Origin: Gigaspora rosea
Lineage: Eukaryota > Glomeromycota > Glomeromycetes > Diversisporales > Gigasporaceae
DNA: 64,000 nt
Direction: 5' to 3'
Assembly: GCA_003550325.1 (NCBI GenBank)
Contig: QKWP01000273.1
Coordinates: 284,160-348,159, forward strand
The position numbers and the translations under genes were made by a program. This document shows, in pieces, positions 45,968 to 56,985 of this stretch. Under the pieces are notes generated by a model, which saw only the letters and a list, made by a program, of their open reading frames with translations, had not been told where the DNA came from and searched no databases. Position 1 is the first letter of the stretch. The number at the start of each line of letters is the position of its first letter.

Positions 45968-46174
45968 TTAATAAGACAATTCTAATAGGTTTACAATTGT
46001 CCAAGTCTAATTACAGAACCCAAGTTCGCTAAGGATTTTTTACATTAAAGTTTAAGTTTAATCAATTCTTAAATACATGAAGTGATACAAATCCTTAATA
46101 ATCTCAGGAACTTGTAATTAGATTTCACCAATTTTGGGCTCATTAGTATTGTCTCATTAAGACAAACATTTTGG
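45968..46174. mobile_element. Fold-back MITE with TGTTTGTCTTAAT termini
   Basis: The left end TGTTTGTCTTAATAAGACAA and inverted right end TGTTTGTCTTAATGAGACAA, followed by paired CTAAT and TCTAATTACA words. Non-coding, and the target duplication is not resolved. Confidence 0.7.
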
Positions 46175-47419
46175 TAATTGTTTTATCCAAATTGGGTTAT
46201 TGAATCAAAAGTTATTTGCTATTAAACCTTTAAGAAGCTTTAATAGATAATTTTAAATATACATGAATATGAATATTAACCAATCAGATTTTATAATCTG
46301 AGAAATTGGTAACTATAGTGAGGGTTTATTATTAATAAAGTTGTTAAAAAATTAAATTTTTATAGTGATAGTGATTATAAGTGATTTGTAACTATAATAA
46401 GGTTTTTTACCATTTTTTAAGTTTTTGTACAATATTGGGTGCTTAAATAGAAGAGTAACTAAATAGGGTGTGACTATAGGAAGGGATGACTATATTAGAG
46501 TTAAAAACTAAATTGGGTCAAAAGTATAGTCTATATTAAAATTTTACAAGAAATTTTTTTATTAGATTTTCAAAGGTGATTTAATAAACAAAATTTAAAG
46601 TTACAAATATATACTGGTGATAATTACTAGTAGTAATAAATAGCAACTTTATAAAAAAATAATTTAAAAAAAAAAACAAGAAAAAAACTAAATAATAAAA
46701 TAGAAAAATTATATTTGGTAATCCTTTGACATAATGACTCTTATAGATTAATTAATTACATTAAAGATTCAAACAATTATATAAATAAAATTTTTATTTG
46801 TTTTTTTTTTATTTATTTGTTTTTTTTTATATTTGTTTTTTTTTTTATTTTTATTTTTTATAAAACTGTTGCTAGAGCTATTACTAGAGCTATCACTAGA
46901 GCTATCACTAGAGCTTTAAGGATAGGATGAACATAGATTATTTTTCATATGATCTACGTGGTATATTAGAATTTTATATAGTAAATAAAAAATGCTTCTG
47001 ATAAATTTTTTTAAGATCTTGACCAATTTGTATAAAATTTATATCATAGGTAGTTTTAAATAGTTTGTTTTTATAATAATAAAGTTGCGCAATATCCATT
47101 GCTTTAAAAAAAATCAACTTTACATATAATTAAATTTTTGTAGGACGTTATATGATTTTTGTAGGTTGTACAAAGAATTATTGATTGGTCAGATCATATG
47201 ATGTTTACATGTAAATCATATGATATCATATAAATTGGTTACACAAAGTTGATCTACAATCGATTTTATATGAAATTGAAAATTTGTACACTCTACCCTT
47301 AAAGTTGTCGTGCATTCATGTCTTCTAGTATAAAGATATTGGCTGATTTACTAAGTTCATTTTTTCTAATACATTTTTGTTGTTTTTGGTTTACTGTTTT
47401 TTAGATTTTAATTTATTTT
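46175..47419. other. AT-rich intergenic DNA with a 12-bp tandem repeat
   Basis: About four units of GCTATCACTAGA-type 12-mers occur at 46867-46916 after a T-rich tract at 46795-46860. No gene is seen. Confidence 0.5.
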
Positions 47420-47672
47420 TTTTCTTTTAGAATAGACACAATATAATAGTTAGAATAGAATATAGCACAATAATTAAAATAGATAGTTAGAATGAACAAA
47501 ACATGATAGTTAGTATAGTATGCATACTAATAGTTTTTTTTTCTTTTAGAAGGAACATAGTACAATTGTAGCATAATAGTTAAAGTAGATAGAGCATGAT
47601 AGTTAGTTTTCGGGGGTTTTTTTTTTATATAGTACTAATATTTTTTTCTTTTTTTCTTTAGAACAAACAATA

Positions 47673-48011
47673 CAGTCTGACCTCCATAAATGCAATCTCC
47701 ATAAATGCAATACCTCTCTAAATGCACTTTTTTTTTTATTCTGTAAAATGTTATTAGTGCTAAATGCACGTTCTATATTCTGTAAATGCACGTTCTCTTG
47801 AATAACATTTTATATTACACTAACCTCCCTAAATGCATGTAGCCAATCAAATTTTAGTATTTAAGATAGGTTATACAGTTTTATAGAAGTTACACAAACT
47901 TGATAATCAAATTTTAAAGCTGCAATTTAATTGGCTCACTCTAAATGCAAACCTCCCTAAATGCACGTTGTAGGCTTGTCCCTATGAATTGCATTTATGG
48001 AGGATTGACTG
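47673..48011. mobile_element. pogo-type MITE, CAGTC..ACCTCCATAAATGCA termini
   Basis: Inverted ends CAGTCTGACCTCCATAAATG and CAGTCAATCCTCCATAAATG, with TA on both sides (47671-47672, 48012-48013). CTAAATGCA words recur inside. The terminus has the CAGTC...CCTC form of pogo/Tigger/Jerky-like elements. Confidence 0.88.
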
Positions 48012-48266
48012 TAGTACAATTATTAGTTCGAATAGAAGGGTATAGTTTCTTTTTTTTATTATATTTACAGTACTAATTTTTCTTTTTTCTTTAGAATAAA
48101 CATATACTGTACAATTGTTTATATAAAATATAGCACAATAGTTAGAATGAAGAACATGATTAGTTAGTATAGTATTTTTTTTTTCCTCTCTCTTTCCCTC
48201 TCTCTTTATGCAGTAAAATGGTTTTTTTTTTTTTAGAATGAACATAGTACAATTGTAGTACAATAA

Positions 48267-48875
48267 GGGGAGTGCAGAAAATTACGTACTTTTTTTAGGG
48301 GGGGTGGGGGGTCTCCAAATATCACGTCCTATATATATATATAGTATAAATAGCCAATCATATTGAAGAAAATCGATTTTTAGTTAATCGCAGATAGTTG
48401 CTACATAGTAAAGTCTAAATTTTACTGAGCAAATCGAAAAAAATCGATTAAGTAAACTTATTCAGCAGATCAAAGTACACTTATTCTGAAATTTTCATAA
48501 GTATTGGAAAACTTTTTATTATTTAACTTTTAACTTTTACCTTCGTCGAATAAATTTTTTTAAAAAATTTTAATTTTTTCGTCCAACGTAAAAATCAAAA
48601 GTCAATTAATAAAAAATTCTCTAATACTTATGAAAATTTTGTAGTAAGTGTATTTTGATCTGCTGAATAAGTTTACTTAATTGATTTTTTCAATTTTCTT
48701 AGTAAAATTTAGACTTTACTATGTAGCGACTTTAGTTGATTGTGGGGTAGCTTATTTTCAGATCAAAGACGTTTTTGAGTTTTTTTAAATTTGATTGGTC
48801 AATAGTTCTATCACTAGGGGTGGAGGGGGGTCAGGACCTATGTAAACCCTAATTACGGGATTTACTGCACTCCCC
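48267..48875. mobile_element. PIF/Harbinger-type element, GGGGAGTGCAG termini
   Basis: Inverted ends GGGGAGTGCAG...CTGCACTCCCC with TAA on both sides (48264-48266, 48876-48878). The length is 609 bp. The arms pair across most of their length (GATCAAAGTACACTTATTC / TAAGTGTATTTTGATC; AGTAAAGTCTAAATTTTAC / AGTAAAATTTAGACTTTAC). It shares internal words with 6367-6676 and 10350-10666. Confidence 0.88.
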
Positions 48876-49149
48876 TAACAAAGCATAATAGTTAGTTTTT
48901 TTCTCTTTTTTTTTATATAGTACTAATATTTCTTTCTTTTCTCTTTAGAATGAACAGTAGTATGATTGTTAGTATAGACAAACAGGTATGATAGTTAAAG
49001 TTTTGAATATATAATTAGAACATAGTATGATAGTTGGAACATAGCACAATAGTTGAAATATAAATTGGGTTTATATTGTAATTTATATTAGTATTTTTTG
49101 TTTTTTTTTAAAAAATTTTTTTAAATTTTTTGTATTTTTTTTGAAGTTA

Positions 49150-50022
49150 TAAAAATATAGAGAAGTTGGTAAGTTGTCACCCCCAAGTGGCAGGTCTAGG
49201 GTTCAAATCCCACTAATGACGCTTTGAAAAAATAGACCTGTGTTCCGGTAACTGTTTCCTGTCAATCGGTTGGGTACATTACCCGTAGTCCTTGGTTACC
49301 ATCTCAAATGGGAGCTTTCGGGCGAAGTTGTGTCTTATGACACAGACAAATCCAAAGAACTGGGGAAACAGAAACCCATTTGGCAAGACCTGAGTAAGGA
49401 GGTAGCAAAGATCTTTGACAGTGCTACCAAAACCAGAATATTGGACCGGAGCCGAAGTACTGAACGTTGACCTCAGGGACAAGATCTACCAACAGCTGCC
49501 AGATCAGGTACCGGAGAAAAAGGACCTATGTTATAGAAGTAGGTACCAGGAAGAGAAAACCCATGACGGCACCTAATGCCAGGTAGATCAACCCTTCCAG
49601 GCCAACTGGATTGGAAGTCTGGGAAAACCGGTGAAGGACCAGTAGAAAAGTAATGGTGGGTACCGGGGTTGGAGTGAACCTTACAAGGGCAGAAGTAGGT
49701 ATTGGTAAGAAAACAGGGGTAACCCTGTCTTGCAAGTGTTGGCCTCGGACATAGCAATAAGTACCGAAGTGTAGGTGAATACCTGATATGGAACAGGTAC
49801 CGCTCTACCAAGTCTCCCGTCGAGGATAACAGGACTGGGAATACCCGGCTGGGCCCTAAGGCAATGGATAAGTATTCGGAACTTGCTGACTGACTTATGT
49901 AACGGGCCTGTTCTAGTAATACAAGATGGGTTGGCAGGCGAAACATGGATCAGAGGGTTTAAAATAGGCAACTCCCGTAGTTGGGTTGCAGGTATACATG
50001 TTGGCAAAATTAAAAACTTTAA
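49150..50022 (+). mobile_element. Retroposon with tRNA-like head (SINE-like, about 0.87 kb)
   Basis: The head has a consensus Pol III B-box GGTTCAAATCC at 49200-49210, with a weaker A-box-like GTTGGTAAGTTGTC about 37 bp upstream. The body is markedly GC-richer than its surroundings and ends with TATACATGTTGGCAAAATTA followed by an AAATCCC tract. Related pieces occur at 59500-59735 (inverted), 42418-42482 (inverted), 45722-45966 and 58265-58300. Body length is unusual for a SINE. A short frame (49270-49470, DKSKELGKQKPIWQDLSKEV) may be a coding relic, so a LINE-like or DNA-element origin of the body is possible. Confidence 0.6.
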
Positions 50023-50029
50023 AATACCA

Positions 50030-50250
50030 CCCAAATCTCAAATCCCAAATCCTATATCCCATATCCCACCCCAATCCCAAATCCCAAATCCCACCCAAAT
50101 CCCAAATCCCACCCAAATCCCAAATCCCACTCAAATCCCAAATCCCGCCCAAATCTCAAATCACACTCAAATCCCAAATCCCAAATCCCAATCCCAAATC
50201 CCAAATCCCAAATCCCAAATTCCCAATCCCATCCCAAATCCAAAATCTAT
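50030..50250. repeat. AAATCCC-type short tandem tract
   Basis: About 28 units of CAAATCC(C), variably expanded to CCCACCCAAAT, follow the retroposon end directly. The inverse tract (GGGATTT units) lies at 58055-58165 beside a copy of the same element end. Long Lys-Ser-Gln-Ile-Pro frames here are products of the repeat. Confidence 0.85.
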
Positions 50251-50369
50251 CCCAAATTTTGAAAAACAGATACAAAAAAAAAAACAAAAAAACAAAAAAA
50301 ACTACAATAATATATTATCATAAAAATGCATTTGCTAGAAATCGGAAACTGAGTATGGATGAAATTGTA

Positions 50370-50525
50370 GATCAAAAAAAAGAAATCACTAAAAAATTGC
50401 TCGATTATTTGTGATTTCTGATTTTTTAAAACTACTCCGATATGAAATTATCATATCAGAGTAATTTTAAGAAATCAGAAATCACAATCGAGCAATTTCT
50501 TAGTGACTTCTTTTTTTTTGATTTA
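50370..50525. repeat. Long hairpin, arms about 72 nt
   Basis: Arms GATCAAAAAAAAGAAATCAC ... and their complement ending in TTTTTTTGATT pair around an AAATTA loop, including GAAATCAGAAATCACAATCG and CGATTATTTGTGATTTCTGA. It probably is a small fold-back transposon. No coding is seen. Confidence 0.75.
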
Positions 50526-51437
50526 CAAATATCACAAAATTTTGCAAGCTACAATATTATTATGATTTTTTGTTATTTTGTTTTTTATTTGCGATTTTTT
50601 TTATTTATTAATTTAAATATGATTATTATTTTTTATTTAATTTAAATACAATTACTGTATTTTTCTTTATTTATTAATTATTTTAAATTAAATATGATTA
50701 TTTTAAATACGATTATGTTAAATATGATCACTGTATTTTTTAATTTTTTTTATTTAACTATTTATATATTTATTTAATTTTTGATATTGCATAAAAAAGT
50801 ATGCAGTTTTTCTGAACCAGAGCTCATACGTCGCCCAACTAATTCAGGAGTCTAGATAAAAATTCATTGTGAATTAAATATTATTCAATTACTATGATTA
50901 CCATTTAGCACTGCCTATAGTATCTCTACAAAATAATGCTCCGGGTATTACTCACTGCTTTACTAGCCTGCTTCTTGAATAAGAACTGACCAAATACAGT
51001 ATACGGTTCAATATAAAGTACCCCAGGTACTTACTAATCAATTTTAAAAATGGAGGTTTTGAATTGAACCTGGGTACTATGGGCAGTGCTAAATGATACT
51101 CTTATTTTATTAAAACTAACATTAGAACAAATGAGTACAGCAGAGGGAATCCCTGAAAGTGACTATTTAGGTTTTTATTGTAGTGGGTTTACCCTAGAAT
51201 AATTGTGATATTAAGTAATTTATCATGTTTTGGTAAAATGTTTAATGAATTCCTTCAGGGACTAAGTTCGTTAAAGCGAAACTTAGATATTCACTTTCAG
51301 GTTTTTTTCTTTACAATACGAATAAGCAAATATAGTCTACTTAAATAAAATCAATTACCTTTTATGTTACTATGAAGGCAAAAAAATATCAAAAAGAAAT
51401 AACAAGTTTCTTGATCGAGATAGTTTAACAGTGGCAA
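50526..51437. other. AT-rich intergenic DNA with one more fold-back
   Basis: At about 50912-51108, CATTTAGCACTGCC and GGCAGTGCTAAATG are inverted about 200 bp apart, with GGTAC words inside, so another MITE is likely. The rest is A/T filler. Confidence 0.5.
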
Positions 51438-51446
51438 TAATAATAA

Positions 51447-52122
51447 TACGACAGGGTGAAATCCGCGATAATTTTTGGTAAAATCTGCGATAGATATGTA
51501 AAATCTGCGATAGATGGGTAAAACCTGCAATAGTCATGTGAAACCCGCAATGATCATGTAAAACCCGCAATGATCATGTAAAACCCGTGATAACTAACTA
51601 TATATGAAAATTCGCAATAATCTTACAATAACTATATAAACTTGCAACAAAATTTGTAATAGCTATAGATATCAAGTTTTATACATATCTTTCAACGAAA
51701 AAAATATATATTATGCACTTTATTAAATCTTAAACATATTTAAGATTAATTAACATGTGTGGTATTTTTTATTAACAACATTAATACGACAGGGTGAAAT
51801 CCGCGATAAGTTTTGGTAAAATCCGCAATAGATATGTAAAATCCGCGATAGATGGGTAAAACCTGCAATAGTCATGTGAAACCCGCAATGATCATGTAAA
51901 ACCCGCAATGATCATGTAAAACCCGCGATAACTAACTATATATGAAAATTCGCAATAACCTTACAATGACTATATAAACTTGCAATAAAATTTGTAATAA
52001 CTATAGATATCAAGTTTTATACATATCTTTCAACGAAAAAAATATATATTATGCACTTTATTAAATCTTAAACATATTTAAGATTAATCAACATGTGTGG
52101 TATTTTTTATCAACAATATTAA
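51447..52122. repeat. Left MULE terminal repeat, tandemly doubled (2 x 338 bp)
   Basis: Copies 51447-51784 and 51785-52122 are about 95% alike and both start at the true element end (TACGACAGGG). Only the outer copy is flanked by the target duplication. The cargo stop codon (52123-52125) abuts the inner copy. Confidence 0.9.
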
Positions 52123-53960
52123 TTAAATCCTCACATAGATTACATAATCCATAGCATAACCATCTCTTAATGGCGGAGGTATATTTTCTATATATTTTGC
52201 TCTAGCACGATAGGTTTTTTCTAATCCATCATATTGGTACCAGCCTACATCCTTGACATTTTCAAACCAAACGTCTGCAATATGATGATTACTATTGCAA
52301 TAAGAAACTCCTGTAAGACGATATCTAAATTTTAAGGATAAATTTAAAAATATATTAAAATAAAATATTAAAAATTAAATTAACTAAAAAAATTTACATA
52401 TATAACAAATAATTTGTTAAAATTTATTAAACAAACCTTTGTGTTATAACTTGATATAATGGAAAATTAATTTCTGTTGGTAGATCTTTACTTTGAAGAT
52501 ATATTCCTTTGTTTAGAATATTAATTCCAGTAACATTAATTACAAAAATTAATAGTAAGCGCTGATCAATTTGTCTTAATGATGTAGTATTTTCTGTGCA
52601 TTGATACAGATATCTAAAAAAAATATTAAAAATACTGCAATATATCAAGATTAAAAAAATTATATATATATAAGTTACCTACCTGCTTGTACCTGTTTCT
52701 GCTAATATTTGATTTTCAATCTTAAAAGCATTAGCCGGAATACCTTTGGGTTCTTTACTATTAACAGTTTTAAATTCTGATCCACATGTAGTAATATAAG
52801 GATCTTGCCAATATTTGAGACATGTTTCAAAATAATTACTGCTCGATAATACTGATATTTGTGGTTTTCTAAAAAACAAATTTTTAAATAATAAATTAAA
52901 AAAAGTTATTATTTTTTATCTAGATTTATTTTATTAATCCTTTAATAATTTAACTATTTTATATAAAATAAGGGAAATTCTTTTTTCACCTAGGCGAATA
53001 TTGCCCGATATATATTTTATTATAATTTATAATACAAACTACTACACAAACTAAAAATTCTATAGATTTGTTAGCTAGTGGTTAGGCAAATGAATTTTAA
53101 TAATTTATGTGAATTTATATTATATAGTATATAAAATTATATATCGGGTAACTTTCATCCAGGTGAAAATAGAATTTCTCATAGATAAATTAAGTACTTA
53201 CATAAGCACAATTTCGAAACAATTTGATGATTGTAAAAATTTTGGACAATAGTCTGAATCACAAGTTGTTGTTACTGTACTTTTAACAACAATAAGATTT
53301 TGATCCAAGGATTCGTGAAAAAAATGCTCAAAAAACCATTCTGTGAGTCCTCCAAATAAATTTACTTGTCCAACCTTTGTAAGCAATTTTGTATAAAATG
53401 GCAAATTCTCAATCCAAAGTAATTTTGCTTCCACCCATCGTTTTTGAATTATAAGATTATAAACTTAAAGGAGAAGATTTATTCGTGAATTAGAATTAGC
53501 TTCAGCATAAATAGTAGCTTGTTTATAAATATTTTGATAGGTGAAAAAGACACTTTGAATAAGTGTAAAGCTTGTATCGATAGGACATATGCAAGTTAAA
53601 ATTATATTATCTTTTTTCCCTCCATATGGTATTGTAGGAACAATATCATTGCCGTAAGCATCTTTAGACTATTAAAAGTTTTGTGATTAGTTAGTAAACA
53701 CAAGATTTCAAAATATAGAGTAATAATATAACTATAATATATAATTTTGCTATAATTTAGTTATAGCAAGTTACAATATTATATTTATATTTATAGTATT
53801 AAATAGTATATTACCTTTAATTTTTTTTTACTGAATCATCAGCATATCCAACAATATCAGCTAGTTGAACTGTATGCTGTTCTATACTATTATCTCCAGA
53901 AATAATGCTCACAATAACATCATTGTCATTAATTATTTCAACAAATTGTGCCTTATTATA
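52123..53960 (-). pseudogene. MULE cargo: ubiquitin/SUMO-protease-like (USP or C98-like) cysteine protease
   Basis: Exons, minus strand: about 53960-53815, 53668-53202, 52868-52683, 52613-52437, 52324-52123, with GT-AG junctions. The second exon has LTCICPIDTSFTLIQSVFF, a Cys box like the C-x-x-D-x-x-L start of USPL1/USP-type proteases. The C-terminal exons have LPTEINFPLYQVITQ, then YRLTGVSYCNSNHHIADVWF and VGWYQYDGL, resembling the His box and Trp-Tyr-Asp end of the USP fold (deubiquitinase or deSUMOylase family). Between them CDSDYCPK and TTCGS could be a zinc site. The frame is broken in at least two places: an in-frame TAA after SRINLLL, and a length change in an A-run at about 53,822. 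The first exon overlaps the end of the transposase in another frame, so it may once have been one transposase-protease fusion. A MITE sits in the second intron (52971-53180). Confidence 0.55.
52971..53180. mobile_element. Fold-back MITE inside a cargo intron
   Basis: The left arm GGGAAATTCTTTTTTCACCT...GCCCGATATATA pairs with the right arm TATATCGGGTAA...AGGTGAAAATAGAATTTCTC. It is inserted into an intron of the MULE cargo, so it is younger than the MULE copy or was carried by it. Confidence 0.7.
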
Positions 53961-53964
53961 GGAC

Positions 53965-56900
53965 TTATTTAAAACTGTAACTCGAAGTTGAATAGATAAC
54001 ACCTGGTACCAATCGGGTCTTTCTTTTATTCTTAGGGCCCCTTTTTTGATGTAACTTAAGCTCATCTTTAGCATAGCCATTAGCATTCTTCTGACGAATA
54101 TATGATTCAAGAGAACTGCTTATAACTAATTTATCAGTAGTTCTAAAAAAAATATAAAAATAAATAAATGAAAGTAAAATAAAAATATTAAATCAACTAG
54201 CAATACTTACATTAGTAGCTCTAATTCATCAACTAACTTATCAACTGGCTGATTTAATTTGGTAAAAAACAAACGAACAGCTATAATATCTTGACATTCA
54301 TGGCCATGAATAACATTAAAGCTGCAAGGACAAGCGAATTTTCCATTTCGACGTGTAATACATAATGATTTTACTATATTTTTATCAGCTGAATTAATAG
54401 TTTCAGATTCTAAACTATTTGGCTTATAATTTTCTTTATCAATATTATCCTTGAACATAAAATCATCTTTATCAAGGTCTTCTAATTTAAAGTTTATATT
54501 AGAAAATCGAGCTATAATCCAGGTATCTTGATCAATTTCTAAAAGTATAAAAGAATAAATTGTGTATTAAAAAAATATACATATAATAAAAAATATATAT
54601 ATATATATAATAAAATATATATATATGTAATAAAATATATATATATGTAATAAACAAAAAATAAAAATAAATACCTTGTACAAGATCTTTTTGGTACAAT
54701 AATTCTCCTTGTTTTTTTATATTTTCCTTTTCTCGTTGTAGTTTTGATTTAGTTAGAGATTTACCATCTCCACTCCAAAACCTTTAAAAAAAATTTTTTT
54801 ATTTTTTTTATACTTTATAAACCAAAATAGCTTTAAATTTACCTTTCCATTTCTCCAGAATCTACACGCATTGATACATCTATCTTCTCAAGATTTGAAT
54901 GTAAAGATTTAGTATGCCTTCCTCGATAATATAATAACATGTCCTTTTTAAAGTAACTTTCTAGTAGCATATTTGTTTTCATAGGACAATCATTTCGCTT
55001 ATAATCTGGCCATGTATCTATTATAATATTAATATTAATATAAATATAAAACCTGCAAAAATCAATTATTTATGCTTACCAATCCAATTTCCAAACCAGT
55101 GCATTTGAAAATAAGATGTAATAGCTTCTGCCTGAGATAAGGTAATATTTCCAATAGTTGCTTGAAGTTTTTTTGGATCCAAGAGAATAGTTTTTCGCTG
55201 ATTAAACTCTTCCTGATCCTGAAATCGCTTAACAAACCGAAATTGGTAGAATACACGATCTCTTAACCACGGGTCATTCATATTTTTTACAAACCATTCT
55301 TTGAGCGCATCAGCTAGAGAAAATAAACCGCATGAAAATTAATTATAAAGATAATAGCAAAAACTTTAAATACTCACCTTCATGCCAGTCACACAGAACT
55401 ACTTGTGTATTAGGGAAATATTTTCTAGCTGCCACTAAGTAAGGATCCCATTTGTTAATAGTCAACCACTTCGGATTTGGTTGAATACCATTTTCAATAC
55501 TATATTGAATGAAATTTAAAAAGATTAAAAGTTTAGTATAGTCTAACAATATATATATTATAGACTATAATAAAATCAAATTAAAATGAAATTTGAGGTT
55601 TTTATTTTACCATATTTACTTACTATAAATTCTCCTCTAAAGCTTAATTTATATTATACCAAATTTCATTTTAATCTAATTTATTTAATCAGCTACAATA
55701 TATAGTAAAAAAATTCAATTATTTACTCGCTCAAACATTGCATTGGCTATAGTTATTGTCTTTTTATCACTTATAAAAGTTGCAGCAACTCGACCACGTG
55801 GTTCGTCTGATCTAATAATAAAGACTGTATTTGGAAAGTTTAGACCATTACGACGACTAGTAGAATCTACAGCCAAAAGATCTGGATATTTGCACAATAG
55901 CTGTGGCATAATTGGAGATGCAATGCCGAGAAGTACAACTTGATCTTTAGAATTTTTAGCACTCTTGATACCGTATTGTTTTGATATTACAACACCTTGT
56001 GCTTTATAATTATTCATTATGGAACACACCTTTTGACAAAAAGTAAAATTAATAACTACTAGATAAAGAAAATAAAGAATAAAATTATACCTTTTCAAAT
56101 TCATTTACACTTGTATAATTCTGCTTTCTGTTATATTTAATAGCATTCTGAATTGTTTCAAGATTAGAAGCAAATCGGGTAAAATATGGCTGAACTTGAT
56201 TTGTAGATGTGTTTGAAGTTTTGCTAAGAACTTTTGCACTATTTATAAGTTCTAAGAAATATGCAGCATTAAACAAATTGAAATAAGTTTTATTTATTTA
56301 TTTATTTAAATATAAATTTTCAAGTTTATTTTCTTGAACTTACCTGTCATTATACTAGAAGGTGTTGCATTTGTTCTGCTTTGAAATTGTCTTTCTGGTT
56401 GACGATGCCATTCGAAATGGTTTTTGCCTAACATGGTCAGGGTCATGATATCCACGGCATTCAATATTACACAGATTGAGTGGTTTGTTTCGAATTACTA
56501 TGATGCGACCTTTCCAGTTACATTTATCTAAGCGACAACCATTCTGTAATAAAAAGTAGTACCTTATTTTCATTATAAATTAATCTAATTGAGCTCTATT
56601 ACTAATTTTACATACTCGAGTAGAACATCCAAGATATTCCACATATGCTAAATTTGAATAAGAGCATAGCATTGCATGCTCATCAACTAGCGTAATAGTT
56701 TTCACATCTCCTTCGCGTAACTGTACATTGAATAATAAGAACCTAACCACAAATTATTTCTATAACTAATCAAAAATGTCTTACCCGGCCTTTGTGTGTG
56801 CGATCCTCTGCTAAAATTTCATAACCTTTACTAAGAATACCACCTCCTGGAGATATTATGTCAAACGGGTACAAACTTAGCACTGAAGGCACTTCTGTTA

Positions 56901-56985
56901 GTAGTACTTGTTCACACTGAACATTTAGTATTAGTGGACGCCAATTAGTATCTTCTTTTTTGACAATAGAGGAAGCAAAGTCCAT
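53965..56985 (-). CDS. MULE transposase: GCM1/FLYWCH-like finger, DDE domain, SWIM finger
   Basis: Eleven exons: 56985-56785, 56720-56616, 56543-56344, 56251-56091, 56029-55727, 55499-55378, 55313-55080, 55017-54843, 54781-54675, 54538-54211, 54142-53965. N-terminal zinc finger VEYLGCSTRNGCRLDKCNWK...CNIECRGYHDPDH (WRKY-GCM1/FLYWCH type). DDE core: PDLLAVDSTSRRNGL with the first Asp, then WDPYLVAARKYFPNTQVVLCDWHE and, later, NDCPMKTNMLLESYF. SWIM-like finger FACPCSFNVIHGHEC. Basic C-terminus QKRGPKNKRKTR. The enzyme would cut and paste the element at its inverted ends. Two spots do not read through: an extra base in a 5-A/T run at 56421-56425 in exon 3, and exon 5 to exon 6, which fail to join in phase. 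So this copy is probably inactive. A fold-back repeat (about 55574-55680, AATTAAAATGAAATTTG arms) lies in intron 5. Confidence 0.82.
55574..55680. repeat. Small fold-back in transposase intron 5
   Basis: CAAATTAAAATGAAATTTG and CCAAATTTCATTTTAAT are inverted about 100 bp apart. It may be the cause of, or lie beside, the phase mismatch between exons 5 and 6. Confidence 0.55.

Larger units (their letters stand above)
47420..49080. repeat. Degenerate tandem repeat interrupted by two MITEs
   Basis: The phrase TTTTTTCTTTAGAATGAACATAGTACAATTGTTAG-like (core TTTAGAA-GAACA-AGTACAAT) followed by AGAGCATGATAGTTAGTAT recurs about seven times with a spacing near 120-170 bp once the inserts at 47673-48011 and 48267-48875 are set aside. 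Non-coding. Confidence 0.6.

Noticed and set aside
49163-49221. Possible tRNA gene at the B-box
   Set aside because: Only the B-box fits; no acceptor stem or anticodon arm can be folded, and the sequence continues as a repeated retroposon body.
49883-50414. Long frames rich in Pro-Asn-Pro-Lys-Ser-Gln-Ile on the plus strand and Trp-Asp-Leu-Gly on the minus strand
   Set aside because: All are translations of the AAATCCC tandem tract, open on several frames at once because the unit has no stop in them.
51447-52122. CRISPR-like array from the GTAAAACCCGCAATGATCAT units
   Set aside because: The units are subterminal repeats of a MULE, recur inverted at the other end, and the host is eukaryotic.
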